From Tautonia rosea (lineage in GTDB: Bacteria > Planctomycetota > Planctomycetia > Isosphaerales > Isosphaeraceae): DNA of 64,000 bases. The translations under genes and the position numbers were made by a program. The notes beneath the pieces are model-generated. The model was not told the origin of the DNA, ran no database searches, and saw only the letters and a list, made by a program, of their open reading frames with translations. Positions 44,910 through 53,807 of this stretch are shown here, one piece after another. The stretch lies in contig NZ_JABBYO010000006.1 in NCBI RefSeq assembly GCF_012958305.1, forward strand, positions 186,001 through 250,000, in the 5' to 3' direction. The first letter of the stretch is position 1. Every line of letters begins with the position of its first letter.

Positions 44910-45575
44910 ATGAGCACAGCGGCGCAGCTCGATGGACTCGCCGGGGCATTGCTTCGTTGTGTCGAGGAACCGGAGCGGATTCCCATCATCCAGGTCTTGC
45001 TGGATCGCTACAGCCACCGGCTCCGCAACCGCTTGAATAGCATGAAGCTGAGCCTCTACCTGGCTCGAAGGCTCTCCGGAAACCCCTCCGGTCCTGAGTG
45101 GGTCCGCGCCGACTCGGCCTATCGCTCCATGGAAGCGATGATCGAACAGGTGCAACTCTTCTGCAATCCGCTCCAACCCTCCCCGGCCGAGGGCGATCTG
45201 AATCACTGGATCGAGCAGCGCGTGCCCGACTGGCATCGACTGCTGGCCGAGCGTTCCCTCAGGCTGGAAACCAGTGGACCCGGAGCAACGCTTCCTTCCC
45301 GCTTCGATTGGAATCGACTGGCCCAGGGACTCGACGCCTTGATCAGCTTCTGGTCCTCTCAGGGACCTCCTGAGGGAACGATCCGTCTGAGCTGGCAACG
45401 TCTCCCCGGTCAGTTCCACATTCGCTTCGAAAGTGAATCGTCGCTGATTCGGACTCAGGGAGACGCAGAGAATCTCGCGCTTCCCGTCCTCGCTCGTGTC
45501 CTTCGCGCCCATCAGGGTCGACTCGACATCGCGCCCGATGCCTCTGCCATCGAACTGACCTGGCCGGCGGATTGA
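44910..45575 (+). CDS. DHp/degenerate-ATPase protein, histidine phosphotransferase- or kinase-like
   Basis: A 221-residue cytoplasmic protein. Residues about 26-95 form a helical hairpin with YSHRLRNRLNSMKLSLYLARR, resembling a histidine kinase H-box (His36 as candidate phosphosite; N40 nearby). The C-terminal half (about 110-221) looks like a worn HATPase fold (FDWNRLAQGLDALISF, then HIRFESE and ALPVLARVLRAHQGRLDIA) but has no N, G1 or G2 boxes. Architecture and size are like ChpT-type phosphotransferases. The start has GGAGG 5 bases upstream. A single-domain response regulator gene follows 27 bases later, almost certainly its partner. Confidence 0.6.
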   Translation: MSTAAQLDGLAGALLRCVEEPERIPIIQVLLDRYSHRLRNRLNSMKLSLYLARRLSGNPSGPEWVRADSAYRSMEAMIEQVQLFCNPLQPSPAEGDLNHWIEQRVPDWHRLLAERSLRLETSGPGATLPSRFDWNRLAQGLDALISFWSSQGPPEGTIRLSWQRLPGQFHIRFESESSLIRTQGDAENLALPVLARVLRAHQGRLDIAPDASAIELTWPAD

Positions 45576-45602
45576 CGATGACCCCCATCGAGGTTCCCTC
45601 TG

Positions 45603-46013
45603 ATGACCCTCCTGAGTCCCCTCCCCGAGGCTGACCCAATGGCCTCTTGCTGTGGCAGTTCGTTTGTCTTGCTCGTCGATGATGACGACATCGGCAGGGA
45701 ATCGATCGCTCGACTGCTCGACCACGCCGGACATCCCTGTATCGATGTCGGCTCCGGCCGCGAAGCGCTCGACCTCTGCGGCGATCGTCTGCCTCGCCTG
45801 GTGATCACCGACCTCTGCATGCCCGGCCTCGACGGCCAGGGCCTTGGCCGTTGTCTCAGAGACCGCTTTCCCGGCCTCGCCCTGATTCTGATCACCGCTC
45901 AGCCGCTCGATGAAGGCTTGCTGGTCGAACTCCAGAACACCTTCGACGAGGTGCTCAGCAAACCGGTCGATTGCGACCGCTTGCTCGATCGAGTCTCTCA
46001 CTTGGCCCTCTGA
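45603..46013 (+). CDS. Single-domain response regulator (receiver)
   Basis: A 136-residue receiver domain with no output domain. The acidic pocket is DDDD in LLVDDDDIGRESIAR, the phospho-acceptor Asp is in VITDLCMPGLDG, Thr/Ser is in ILITAQPLDEG and Lys in EVLSKPVDCDR. The first 20 residues are a short extension. Together with the preceding phosphotransferase-like gene it should form a phosphorelay; the target is not obvious. tRNA-Pro follows on the same strand with its own promoter. Confidence 0.9.
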   Translation: MTLLSPLPEADPMASCCGSSFVLLVDDDDIGRESIARLLDHAGHPCIDVGSGREALDLCGDRLPRLVITDLCMPGLDGQGLGRCLRDRFPGLALILITAQPLDEGLLVELQNTFDEVLSKPVDCDRLLDRVSHLAL

Positions 46014-46061
46014 TCGACTCCTTCTCATCGGCCCATCGAGCGAGAATCGTCTTACTCGACC

Positions 46062-46091
46062 TTGACCAACAGGCCCACCCGGCGCTACCAT
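46062..46091 (+). promoter_or_regulatory. Promoter of tRNA-Pro
   Basis: TTGACC, an 18-base spacer and TACCAT; start near 46098, 12 bases before the tRNA. Confidence 0.5.
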
Positions 46092-46109
46092 GCCTGTGCA
46101 ATCGCGGTT

Positions 46110-46184
46110 CGGGGCGTAGCGCAGTCTGGTTAGCGCGCCTGCCTTGGGAGCAGGAGGTCACCAGTTCGAATCTGGTCGCCCCGA
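46110..46184 (+). tRNA. tRNA-Pro (anticodon UGG)
   Basis: A 75-base cloverleaf: acceptor CGGGGCG/CGCCCCG, anticodon stem CCTGC/GCAGG with loop CTTGGGA (anticodon TGG), T arm ACCAG-TTCGAAT-CTGGT. The C1-G72 pair is the known identity element of bacterial tRNA-Pro. CCA is not encoded. Confidence 0.95.
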
Positions 46185-46246
46185 CTTTCGGTTCCGATTC
46201 ACATCCTCGCTCGGGCGATTCAGACCTCTCGCTGTCCGTCTTGCTC

Positions 46247-46260
46247 GTTCCACGTGGAAC
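46247..46260. promoter_or_regulatory. parS centromere site (perfect palindrome)
   Basis: GTTCCACGTGGAAC, identical to the site at 34305, in the intergenic space after tRNA-Pro and 1.7 kb after parB. Confidence 0.85.
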
Positions 46261-46306
46261 CGGCAGCCCATTCGTCCACCCTCCCGCGTGTTTCCCCGAC
46301 CCTGAC

Positions 46307-47584
46307 TCAGGTGCGGAGCAGGGGAGTGACCGGCTCTGCTGACGACGGCTCGGGCCTCGGCGCCCGTTTCGCCGCCAGGTTCGGGCGGAACATCATCAGG
46401 AGCAGGAGTGGCTGATAGAGCAGCACCATCGTGCCCCCTTTCTCCAGATACCAGAACTGGCTCGCCAGCAAGACTGCCGCCGATAGGGCGATCAACTCTC
46501 CCAGATTCTTCCTCAAGGGCCAGATCGACACCACGATCACCAGCGAGAGATACGCCACCAACACCGGCAGCCGGTAGGCCGGATCGAGCCCCGACCAGAG
46601 ACTGCCCGAGCTTGGAGTCTCCTGCCCTGGCACCAGTCCCGCCTGAGCCAGACCGCGCGCCCCCATCGCCTCGGCCCAACGGCTCAACACCGGAACGTTG
46701 CGGCCACTGATGACGCACGCGATCGCCACCCCCAGGCTCGCCGCCGCAAATCGCGCCGCTTGCTTGCCTCGGTAGAATCCCAGCCAGAGCGGAATGAGGC
46801 CCACACAAGCCGGCATCCAGCCGGCCGCCACCCCAATCAGGGCACCGGCCCTGATCGGCATCTCGTAGCAGACGAGGGCCGTCACGATGAGGGCTGCCGG
46901 AAACACCTGCCCGCTATCGACCACCTCGATCCTCGTGTACGGCATCACCAGATACAACGCTGCCGCCGAGAGCCCCGCGATTGGCTGGCCAAAATGCGTC
47001 CGGCCGAGCATCCAGAGCCCCAGCACCACCCCGATATGCGAGAGCCCGGCCAGGACCCTCGAAAGCAGAATTTGCGTCGATCGCCAGCGCACCACTCCTG
47101 GTTCGGTCGGCACCGGCAGGGCTGCGTCCACGTGATCCCCGGGAACTTGCGAAACCGCCCCCACCGCGCCGTGCGCATCAAGGTTCCCATCATCCGAGGC
47201 CGCGGGATTGCGCGCGGCTCCTTCTCGGATGGGAAGGCTGATCGTCTCGGCGACCAGCAGCACCACCATCCCGACCGAAAGGCACGTCAGCCCCGGTGCA
47301 TTCAGGTTCGGCTCCAGCATGGGCCGACGGGCCAGACCCAGATCCAGCAGGCAGCGCAGCAACCACAAACCTGTCCCGAAAAAGAGCCAGAGGAACGGTA
47401 CCAAGGTCCCGTTGGTGTCGCCATTGCCCACCAGGGCCATCAACCCCGGCGCCAGCACGAACAGCAAGAGCAGGTCGAGGTTCCTCAGGCTCCAAGGCCT
47501 GCGGAACGAGACGAAGATGCAGACGCTCAGCAAGAGCGTCAACAATAACCAGATCTCGGGCCCGAGACCGAGGTCGGGAACCAT
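46307..47584 (-). CDS. Polytopic membrane protein, unknown (glycosyltransferase-like topology)
   Basis: A 425-residue integral membrane protein with roughly ten hydrophobic segments. A GDTNGT segment lies in the first loops and a long hydrophilic loop (about residues 120-160, APAASDDG-type, Ala/Asp/Pro-rich) in the middle. I cannot name the family; the topology resembles membrane glycosyltransferases of the GT-C kind, but the Asp/Glu catalytic loop is not clear. It begins with ATG at 47584. It is coded alone, between tRNA-Pro/parS and rnc on the same strand. Confidence 0.6.
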   Translation of the reverse strand: MVPDLGLGPEIWLLLTLLLSVCIFVSFRRPWSLRNLDLLLLFVLAPGLMALVGNGDTNGTLVPFLWLFFGTGLWLLRCLLDLGLARRPMLEPNLNAPGLTCLSVGMVVLLVAETISLPIREGAARNPAASDDGNLDAHGAVGAVSQVPGDHVDAALPVPTEPGVVRWRSTQILLSRVLAGLSHIGVVLGLWMLGRTHFGQPIAGLSAAALYLVMPYTRIEVVDSGQVFPAALIVTALVCYEMPIRAGALIGVAAGWMPACVGLIPLWLGFYRGKQAARFAAASLGVAIACVISGRNVPVLSRWAEAMGARGLAQAGLVPGQETPSSGSLWSGLDPAYRLPVLVAYLSLVIVVSIWPLRKNLGELIALSAAVLLASQFWYLEKGGTMVLLYQPLLLLMMFRPNLAAKRAPRPEPSSAEPVTPLLRT

Positions 47585-47752
47585 GAAGGCATCTCTCGGG
47601 AAGCTGACTGGCGGAGGACCCGCCGTGTTTTGGATCGTCTGCGTCGTTGCAGAGCGTCGATCGACTCAACGCCAATCGGTCATCCTAAAGGCCCACTGCG
47701 GAACCCCGCAAGGGACCCGATCGGCGATCCTCCACATCTCCCCTTCGATCGA

Positions 47753-48469
47753 TCAACCTGAGGCAAATGGGATCGGGTCGCCGGCAATCTGGCAGAGAGC
47801 GTTCAGCGCGGCCCGTTGCTCGGCTTCTTTCTTGTTGCGTCCCCAGGCCGGGGGGAACTTGTGGGAACCGACCTGCGCGGCGATCTTGAAGCATTTGGAG
47901 TGGTCTGGCCCCTGTTCGTCGAGCAGGCGATAGGTCGGCGTCGCCCCATACTCGCGCTGAGCGACCTGTTGAAAGGTGCTCTTGTGGTTCGACCCGCTCT
48001 GGTTCTCAACCACCTCGACAATCTCGGGCAGCACCAGGGGTTCAAGGAACGTCCGGGCGGCCTCCATTCCTCCGTCCAGATAGAGCGCTCCCAGCACACT
48101 CTCGAACACGTCGGCCAGAACCGACGACGGCGGCGGCCCGTGACCCGACATGCCTTTGCCCAGCGTCAGGCAGGTTTCGAACCCCAGTTCCTCAGAGAAC
48201 TTGGCACATGTCTGCCGCGATACGACGACCGACTTGATCCGCGTCAGCTCCCCTTCGAGAAATTCCGGATAACGACGGTAAAGCAGTTCGCAGACGATCA
48301 ATCCCAGGACCGAATCCCCGAGAAATTCGAGCCGTTCGTTCGACGCAAGCCGATGATCGGCCCCTGAGGCGTGCGTCAGCGCTGCGCGAAGCAGAGCCAA
48401 GTTCGCAAAGCGATAACCGATGGCCCGCTGGCAATGGTCCAGCAGATCGTCTTCGGGAGGCGCGGGCAT
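47753..48469 (-). CDS. rnc: Ribonuclease III
   Basis: A 238-residue double-strand-specific RNase. The signature [16 protein letters not shown] holds the catalytic acidic residues, with a second acidic cluster at [17 protein letters not shown]. The C-terminal dsRNA-binding domain runs from [12 protein letters not shown] to [16 protein letters not shown]. It matures rRNA and some mRNAs. The ATG at 48469 is preferred over a TTG at 48517, which would add 16 non-conserved residues. It is divergent from the EF-P-like gene; the two starts are 232 bases apart. Confidence 0.96.
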   Translation of the reverse strand: MPAPPEDDLLDHCQRAIGYRFANLALLRAALTHASGADHRLASNERLEFLGDSVLGLIVCELLYRRYPEFLEGELTRIKSVVVSRQTCAKFSEELGFETCLTLGKGMSGHGPPPSSVLADVFESVLGALYLDGGMEAARTFLEPLVLPEIVEVVENQSGSNHKSTFQQVAQREYGATPTYRLLDEQGPDHSKCFKIAAQVGSHKFPPAWGRNKKEAEQRAALNALCQIAGDPIPFASG

Positions 48470-48701
48470 GGGTGCCGTCTCAAACGAAGGTGGGATATAG
48501 GAACCTATCGCTCCCAACGCCCGAAGTCAATGGAACCCTTCGAGCCCTTGGCCGGTCTTTACCGACCCAAGTGCTTCCCGATACCATAAACCACCCCGAC
48601 GCAACCCACCGGCCGGTCTTCGCGACCCGCAACTCGGCCTGAGGGTGCGCCTTGCGTTGCCCCCAAACAGGTTGCCCAGCCGAGCTTGGAGCGTCTCCGC
48701 C

Positions 48702-49271
48702 GTGATCCCCGCCAAGGATTTCAAGAAACGGATGGTCGTCGAAATCGACGGCCAGCCGCATCTCATTGAGCAGATCGTCGTCCAGACCCCCTCGGCCCGC
48801 GGTGCGGCCACTCTGTACAAGGTTCGAGCCCGCAACCTCAAGACCCGCCAGCGCCTCGACAAGACCTACAAGGGGACTGACACGCTCGCCGAATCCAGCT
48901 TCGAACGGCGCCCCATTCAGTACCTTTACCGAGACGATGAGCAGTTCCACTTCATGGACGCTCAGAACTTCGAACAGTTCTCGATGCCTGCCGAGAGCCT
49001 CGAAGACCAGTCCCCGTTCATGACCGAGAACATGGAAGGGGTCGAGGCTCTCGTCGTCGACGAGCAGCCCATCGGCATCGAGATTCCCGACGTCGTCGAG
49101 CTTCCCGTCACCGAGACCAGCCCTGGCGTTCGCGGCAACTCCGCCACCGGTCGCACCAAGCCCGCCACCCTTTCCACCGGCCACGTCGTCCAGGTCCCTG
49201 AGCATCTCGATCAGGGCGTCATCGTTCGAGTCGATACCCGCACCGGCGAATACCTCGGCCGCGGTGGTTGA
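48702..49271 (+). CDS. yeiP: Elongation factor P-like protein EfpL (YeiP)
   Basis: A 189-residue three-domain beta protein that helps the ribosome at difficult peptide-bond sites such as polyproline. It starts at a GTG (MIPAKDFKKRMVV) with a TTGGAG site upstream. The loop at the P-site tip reads VQTPSARGAATLYK, with Arg33 in place of the modified Lys34 of classic EF-P; this and SPGVRGNSATGRTKPATLSTG match YeiP/EfpL of E. coli much better than EF-P. An ordinary efp should exist elsewhere. It points away from rnc and ends 51 bases from the convergent MMPL gene. Confidence 0.87.
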   Translation: MIPAKDFKKRMVVEIDGQPHLIEQIVVQTPSARGAATLYKVRARNLKTRQRLDKTYKGTDTLAESSFERRPIQYLYRDDEQFHFMDAQNFEQFSMPAESLEDQSPFMTENMEGVEALVVDEQPIGIEIPDVVELPVTETSPGVRGNSATGRTKPATLSTGHVVQVPEHLDQGVIVRVDTRTGEYLGRGG

Positions 49272-49322
49272 GCCTTCGATCAGTGTTGGAGAGACGAGCC
49301 CGCCTCCTCTTGGACGGCGACA

Positions 49323-52121
49323 CTACGACAGGATCGTTTCTCTCGACTGTGGCACCGAGGTTCCCGGAGCGTTTGCTCGCGTCAACGCCTTCTGCCGACG
49401 CTTCTCACGCCCTCTGTTCAAAAACCACTGACCGCAAGGCACCAGGACCGGCCTCACCAGCGCCGCGTCGGTCACGATACCGATGACCAGGGCAAAGCCC
49501 AGTTGCCGAAGCGAGAGCAGGGGGCTGAACATCATGGCGGCGAAACTACACGCCGTAATCCCCGCCGCCGAAGTAATCAACCCGCCCGTCTGACCGATTG
49601 CCTTGGTGATCCCCGCCTTCAGCCCCAGCGCCCGGACTTCTTCCTGAAGTCTCGACATCAAAAACACATTGTAATCGACCCCCACCGCCACCAGGAGCAC
49701 GAACAGGAAGTACGGCACCTTCCAGTCGAGCCCCTCGGCCCCGCCCCACCACACATACACGACGTGCGTGATCCCCAGGGCGAAGGCGTAGGTCAGGATC
49801 ATCGTCGCCACCAGATTGACGCACGCCAGCGGCGCCCTCAGCATCGCCACCAGCACGAAGAACACCCCGAGCGGCACCATGATCCACGTCTGATACTGAT
49901 CCCGACGAGTCAGGGCTCGGATGTCGGCCCCCTCGGCATTCGGCCCGGCCACCATCGCCGAGGGGTGAATCGGGTCCTCCTCGTCATATTCGCTCAGATA
50001 ATCCTGCAAACGTCTCCGGATCGTCTCCACCTGGTCGAGGGCCTGGGGAGAGAACGGCCGGCTCGCCTGCACCAGATCGATCCGAGCCTGCCGACCATCC
50101 TCCGACAGATACGCTTCGAACCCGCGCAGCAGCTCCGGATTCTCCTCGATCGTCTGCTCGTCGATTAACAACCGATCGAGCGCCCGACGGCCGACCGGGT
50201 CCTCCAGGATGTTGCTAATCTCCCGACGGGCTCGGGTCGCCCCCTCGGCAATCTGGCCGGCTCCTTCCGCGGCTCGGGCCAGCTCCCGGAGCAACTGCGC
50301 CACCGGGCCATCCCCCTCGACCGGTCCGATCGACGAGACACTTTGTGCCGCCGCCGCCCCGCCGAACTGACCGAGCATCGCTGAGGTCGCCCGCCGTAAT
50401 CCCGCCGTCACCGGATCACTTTGTGACCGACGACCTCCTTCGTCTTCCGGTTTCGGCTCCGGCTCCGGCTCCGGAGTAGGGGGGGAGGTGCCGGGAAGCT
50501 GCCCGAGCACATCGGCCCCTGCCAGTTCCCCCAGCAGCATCGCCCCTCGAATCCGACCTCCCCCTTCATCGAGCCCCGCCTTCAGTTCCTTGGCTCCCTC
50601 AACCAGGCGCTCAAACCCCGCGTTGACCGCCGACAGCCGCGACGAGAGCCGAGCCGGTTCCAGCGGGGCTGTTGTTCCGAGTGGCTGCGTGGCCGATCGA
50701 ACCTCGACCAGCGTCCGCTGGTGCGAGAGTAACCGGCTAATGTCATCCAGCGCCGCCAGACCGACCGAGCTGCGGAAGTCCGGATCCTCCGGCCTCGCCT
50801 CCAGCAACACCGCCATCGGAGCCGTCGCCCCTTCACCGAACTTTGCCGAGATCAAGGCCAGTCCTTCGACCGATCCGGCCGTAGGGGGCATCTCCGAGAT
50901 CGTATCCTGAATAAACGCATTCTGCGCGGTCAGACGAAGCCCGAGCACCGCCATCGGCATCATCAAGGTCAGAGTCAGGCCCCAGGCCAGCCACGGACGC
51001 TTCAACACAGCCCGGCCAAGCCGATCCCAGTATCCTGATGGCGGTCTCGTCAGGCCGGTGAACGATCGGGGCCTCCATCGCGCCAGAAACAGGAGCAAGG
51101 CCGGAGCGAGAGTCAGGGCCGCCACCACGGTGATCGCCAGGCCAAATGCGACGCTCGGCCCGGTGCTCGAAAACAGCTTAAACCGCGTCAGGCCCATCAA
51201 CGACAGACCGATGATCGTCGTGAACGCACTGGTGACGACCGCCAGCGCGACCCTTCCCAGCGTCGTCCGGATCGCCGCGCTCGGGTTCGAGGCGTTCCAG
51301 TTCTCCCCGAATCGCCACGAGAGCAAGAGACAAAAATCTGTCCCCGTCCCAAACAGCAAGACCACCAGGAACAGCTCGACCAGTGACGAGACCTCCCAGC
51401 CCAGCTCCGCCCCCCAGGCCAGCAGGCCCCGAGCAATCAACAGGCTCACGCCGATCGTGATCAACGGGACCATCGCCAGAAAGACCGACCGATAAACGAT
51501 CAGCAACACGGCCAACAGCAGGAAGAACGCCGCGATCGCCGCCCGGTCGAGCGTCGTTTGGACGTTCTCCATGTAGTCCCGACCGATCACCGCCGCACCG
51601 CTCCAGACGACCGACACCCCTTCCGGCCGCTCCGAGTCGAGCGCCGCCACCTCCCGTTCCAGCCAGGCCACCGCCTCCTGACTCGTCGGACTGACGAACG
51701 CTTCCTCAATCGCCACGAACATCAGCAGCAGCGTTCCATCCTCACTGATCAGCCGCGCCGAGAGCTCCGGCTCATCAGGTGACGGGGCAACAACCGTCGA
51801 CAGCACCTCCGGCCGGTCGCTCGCCTGAAACCGATCCGCCAGCATCACCGCAAAAGCGTGATCCTCCTCCGTCAGGCCGCTGGGATTGGACACCCCGACC
51901 ACCGCAGAGGAGTCGAACCACTGCTCCGGCCAGGTCTTGCCGAGGATCTTCGAGGCAATCGCACTCTCCGATCCTTCGGGAAGCAGCGACGCCTGCCCTT
52001 CGGCCGCGATCCGGGTCAAGTCCGGCGCGAGGCGGACGACCAGGACCAGAACCACCACCCAGCACGCGACGACCACTGCCGGCCGACGACTGACAAACCA
52101 CCTCAGGGCATCGAAAGGCAT
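49323..52121 (-). CDS. MMPL-family RND transporter
   Basis: A 932-residue inner-membrane protein with two repeats of six helices. TM4-like motifs GTGTDFCLLLSWRF and AVGVDYNVFLMSRLQEE (the GxxxDY proton site) mark it as MMPL/HpnN-like. The large second periplasmic part (residues about 480-690) contains a helical, Gly/Glu/Pro-rich insert (TPEPEPEPKPEDEGG). Such proteins export lipids or hopanoids. ATG at 52121 is preferred because GGGAG lies 10 bases before it; ATG at 52154 would add 11 residues. It follows the JAMM gene of the ubiquitin-like cluster on the same strand after 213 bases, and need not belong to it. Confidence 0.9.
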   Translation of the reverse strand: MPFDALRWFVSRRPAVVVACWVVVLVLVVRLAPDLTRIAAEGQASLLPEGSESAIASKILGKTWPEQWFDSSAVVGVSNPSGLTEEDHAFAVMLADRFQASDRPEVLSTVVAPSPDEPELSARLISEDGTLLLMFVAIEEAFVSPTSQEAVAWLEREVAALDSERPEGVSVVWSGAAVIGRDYMENVQTTLDRAAIAAFFLLLAVLLIVYRSVFLAMVPLITIGVSLLIARGLLAWGAELGWEVSSLVELFLVVLLFGTGTDFCLLLSWRFGENWNASNPSAAIRTTLGRVALAVVTSAFTTIIGLSLMGLTRFKLFSSTGPSVAFGLAITVVAALTLAPALLLFLARWRPRSFTGLTRPPSGYWDRLGRAVLKRPWLAWGLTLTLMMPMAVLGLRLTAQNAFIQDTISEMPPTAGSVEGLALISAKFGEGATAPMAVLLEARPEDPDFRSSVGLAALDDISRLLSHQRTLVEVRSATQPLGTTAPLEPARLSSRLSAVNAGFERLVEGAKELKAGLDEGGGRIRGAMLLGELAGADVLGQLPGTSPPTPEPEPEPKPEDEGGRRSQSDPVTAGLRRATSAMLGQFGGAAAAQSVSSIGPVEGDGPVAQLLRELARAAEGAGQIAEGATRARREISNILEDPVGRRALDRLLIDEQTIEENPELLRGFEAYLSEDGRQARIDLVQASRPFSPQALDQVETIRRRLQDYLSEYDEEDPIHPSAMVAGPNAEGADIRALTRRDQYQTWIMVPLGVFFVLVAMLRAPLACVNLVATMILTYAFALGITHVVYVWWGGAEGLDWKVPYFLFVLLVAVGVDYNVFLMSRLQEEVRALGLKAGITKAIGQTGGLITSAAGITACSFAAMMFSPLLSLRQLGFALVIGIVTDAALVRPVLVPCGQWFLNRGREKRRQKALTRANAPGTSVPQSRETILS

Positions 52122-52334
52122 ACGAGACGGGCTCCCCCCGTCCGGGTCCGGCATCCGACCCGGTGACCAACCTTCGCGGGACTGCCCGCGTTGTCCGATT
52201 CGATCGCCCTATTTTCCAAGCTTTCCCCCATCCGACCAGTGGGTACCGGTCGACGGACCTCCGTATGCCGTTCGGTCACGTCCCCGAGCCGATCATTTCC
52301 CTGACCGCGCCTCGACAGCCCATCGGGCTCCCAC

Positions 52335-53780
52335 TTAGTGATCGATCCGATGCGGTCCTTCGGCCGATCCGCCCCGACCGGTCGGGGCAGGGGGCTCTGG
52401 AACGTCTCTGGCATGCGGGACCGATCGCGCAATGGTCGCTACCAAGCCCAGGCCAAGCAAGACCGCGACCGACCAACCTCCGACCGCCGCATACCAGGCC
52501 ACCGTGTACCGCCGGTCGATCCCATCGGCATTGCCTGCCAGCACCTCGTCGATCGCGGTCCCATCTCCCGAAGCCGCTCGGGCCAGCCGTTCGTTCGCCG
52601 ACCGGAGCCGATCCGCTTCCTCGCGCAGGTCTTCCATCTGAGCAAGCGATTGGTCCCGGATCGCCACCTGGCGACGCATCTCCCCCAGTTCTCGATCCTT
52701 GGCGATCAGATCGCGCCCGACCTGCTCGACCAGGGCTGCCTCGGCCACGGCCCGATCGCGCTCCTCGCGCAACTGAGTATAAACGCGGGTGAACCGCTCG
52801 TTCGAATCCCCCACGCGAACCTCCGCCAGCAAGGCGTCAATCGCCTGCTCCTTCGCTCGGAGACGCTCGGCGGTGTCCGATGCTTTGCGAGCCTCATTTG
52901 CGCGGGCTAGCTCAGCCTTCAGGCTGCCGAGCGATCGCGACTGCTCCCGGATCTGACTCGTCAACGCCCCAATCCAGAGCGCCAACGCCAGGCCGAGCAC
53001 GCCGAAGATGATCCCCAGCAGGGTAAAGACCGCGGCCGACTGGCCCCGGTCGGCTGTCGTGACCGATGCGGTGTGCGGTCGATTCAGCATGGCGATCAGC
53101 TCCGCTTCCAGGCGGGGCGAGAGTGCGCCCAGTCCCCCCGAGGACTCGGCCACCAGCACCCCCTCCAGGTCGTCGACCGTCCGGGCCAGAGCCCTCCGCT
53201 GGTCCCGAGGGGAGACGACCACATACCCCTCGACCTGCCTCAACCCGCCATCCCGCCACTGAAAAATGCCCCGAGTCTGGCGGATCGGATCCACCACATA
53301 GGCCACCTGTAACGGCTGGCCGAAGAAGTGTTGCTGAATGAACACATCGTGCCCCGACAGAAAAATGCCGAAGTCCGGATGCGTGTGATACCAACCAACG
53401 ATGTCCAGGTTCGGATACGTTCGGTCCCGCTCTCGGGTAATTTCCTCCCACGAGTCGTGCGTATAGGTAAAGCTTGCTTGCGTGTTCTCGTAATGCTTCG
53501 CTTCGATCGCCTGCGAGATCCAGACGAACGGCCTCCCCGTTTCCTCGTCCACGCACTCCTTGCCGAGCAGGATGCCCCCAAGCTCCACCCTCGTGTCGCT
53601 CAGCGCATGACGCTCGATCGCGTCAACCGTCACTCGATCGACGAAGATCGCCAGATCCTCCGGACCCGGGTTCCCGTACGCGAGGCACGCAAACCGCCGA
53701 TCCCGGTCGGGCCGTCGCAGCCGAAGCGGCTCCCGGTAGCTCACCTCATCAAACTGAATCTCGTCGCGATCACTGCTCAC
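52335..53780 (-). CDS. Membrane-anchored JAMM/MPN+ metallopeptidase (deubiquitinase-like)
   Basis: A 481-residue protein. The N-terminal 200 residues form a JAB/MPN+ domain with all zinc-peptidase residues: Glu66 (VELGGILLG), His122 and His124 (GWYHTHPDFG), Ser132 and Asp135 (LSGHD), i.e. H-x-H-x7-S-x2-D. Such domains cut isopeptide bonds to ubiquitin or trim Ubl tails (Rpn11/AMSH type). Two transmembrane segments follow (about 248-272 and 434-458), with a long coiled coil between them (about 278-410), so the catalytic domain is likely cytoplasmic and membrane-tethered. Start is GTG, 27 bases after the E1-like gene stop, with no obvious ribosome site, suggesting translational coupling. Confidence 0.9.
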   Translation of the reverse strand: MSSDRDEIQFDEVSYREPLRLRRPDRDRRFACLAYGNPGPEDLAIFVDRVTVDAIERHALSDTRVELGGILLGKECVDEETGRPFVWISQAIEAKHYENTQASFTYTHDSWEEITRERDRTYPNLDIVGWYHTHPDFGIFLSGHDVFIQQHFFGQPLQVAYVVDPIRQTRGIFQWRDGGLRQVEGYVVVSPRDQRRALARTVDDLEGVLVAESSGGLGALSPRLEAELIAMLNRPHTASVTTADRGQSAAVFTLLGIIFGVLGLALALWIGALTSQIREQSRSLGSLKAELARANEARKASDTAERLRAKEQAIDALLAEVRVGDSNERFTRVYTQLREERDRAVAEAALVEQVGRDLIAKDRELGEMRRQVAIRDQSLAQMEDLREEADRLRSANERLARAASGDGTAIDEVLAGNADGIDRRYTVAWYAAVGGWSVAVLLGLGLVATIARSVPHARDVPEPPAPTGRGGSAEGPHRIDH

Positions 53781-53807
53781 GGTTGGCTCATGGTTATCAG
53801 AGTCAAG

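Noticed and set aside
49323-52121. Inclusion of the MMPL transporter in the ubiquitin-like operon
   Set aside because: 213-base gap and a common lipid-transporter family; no functional link visible.
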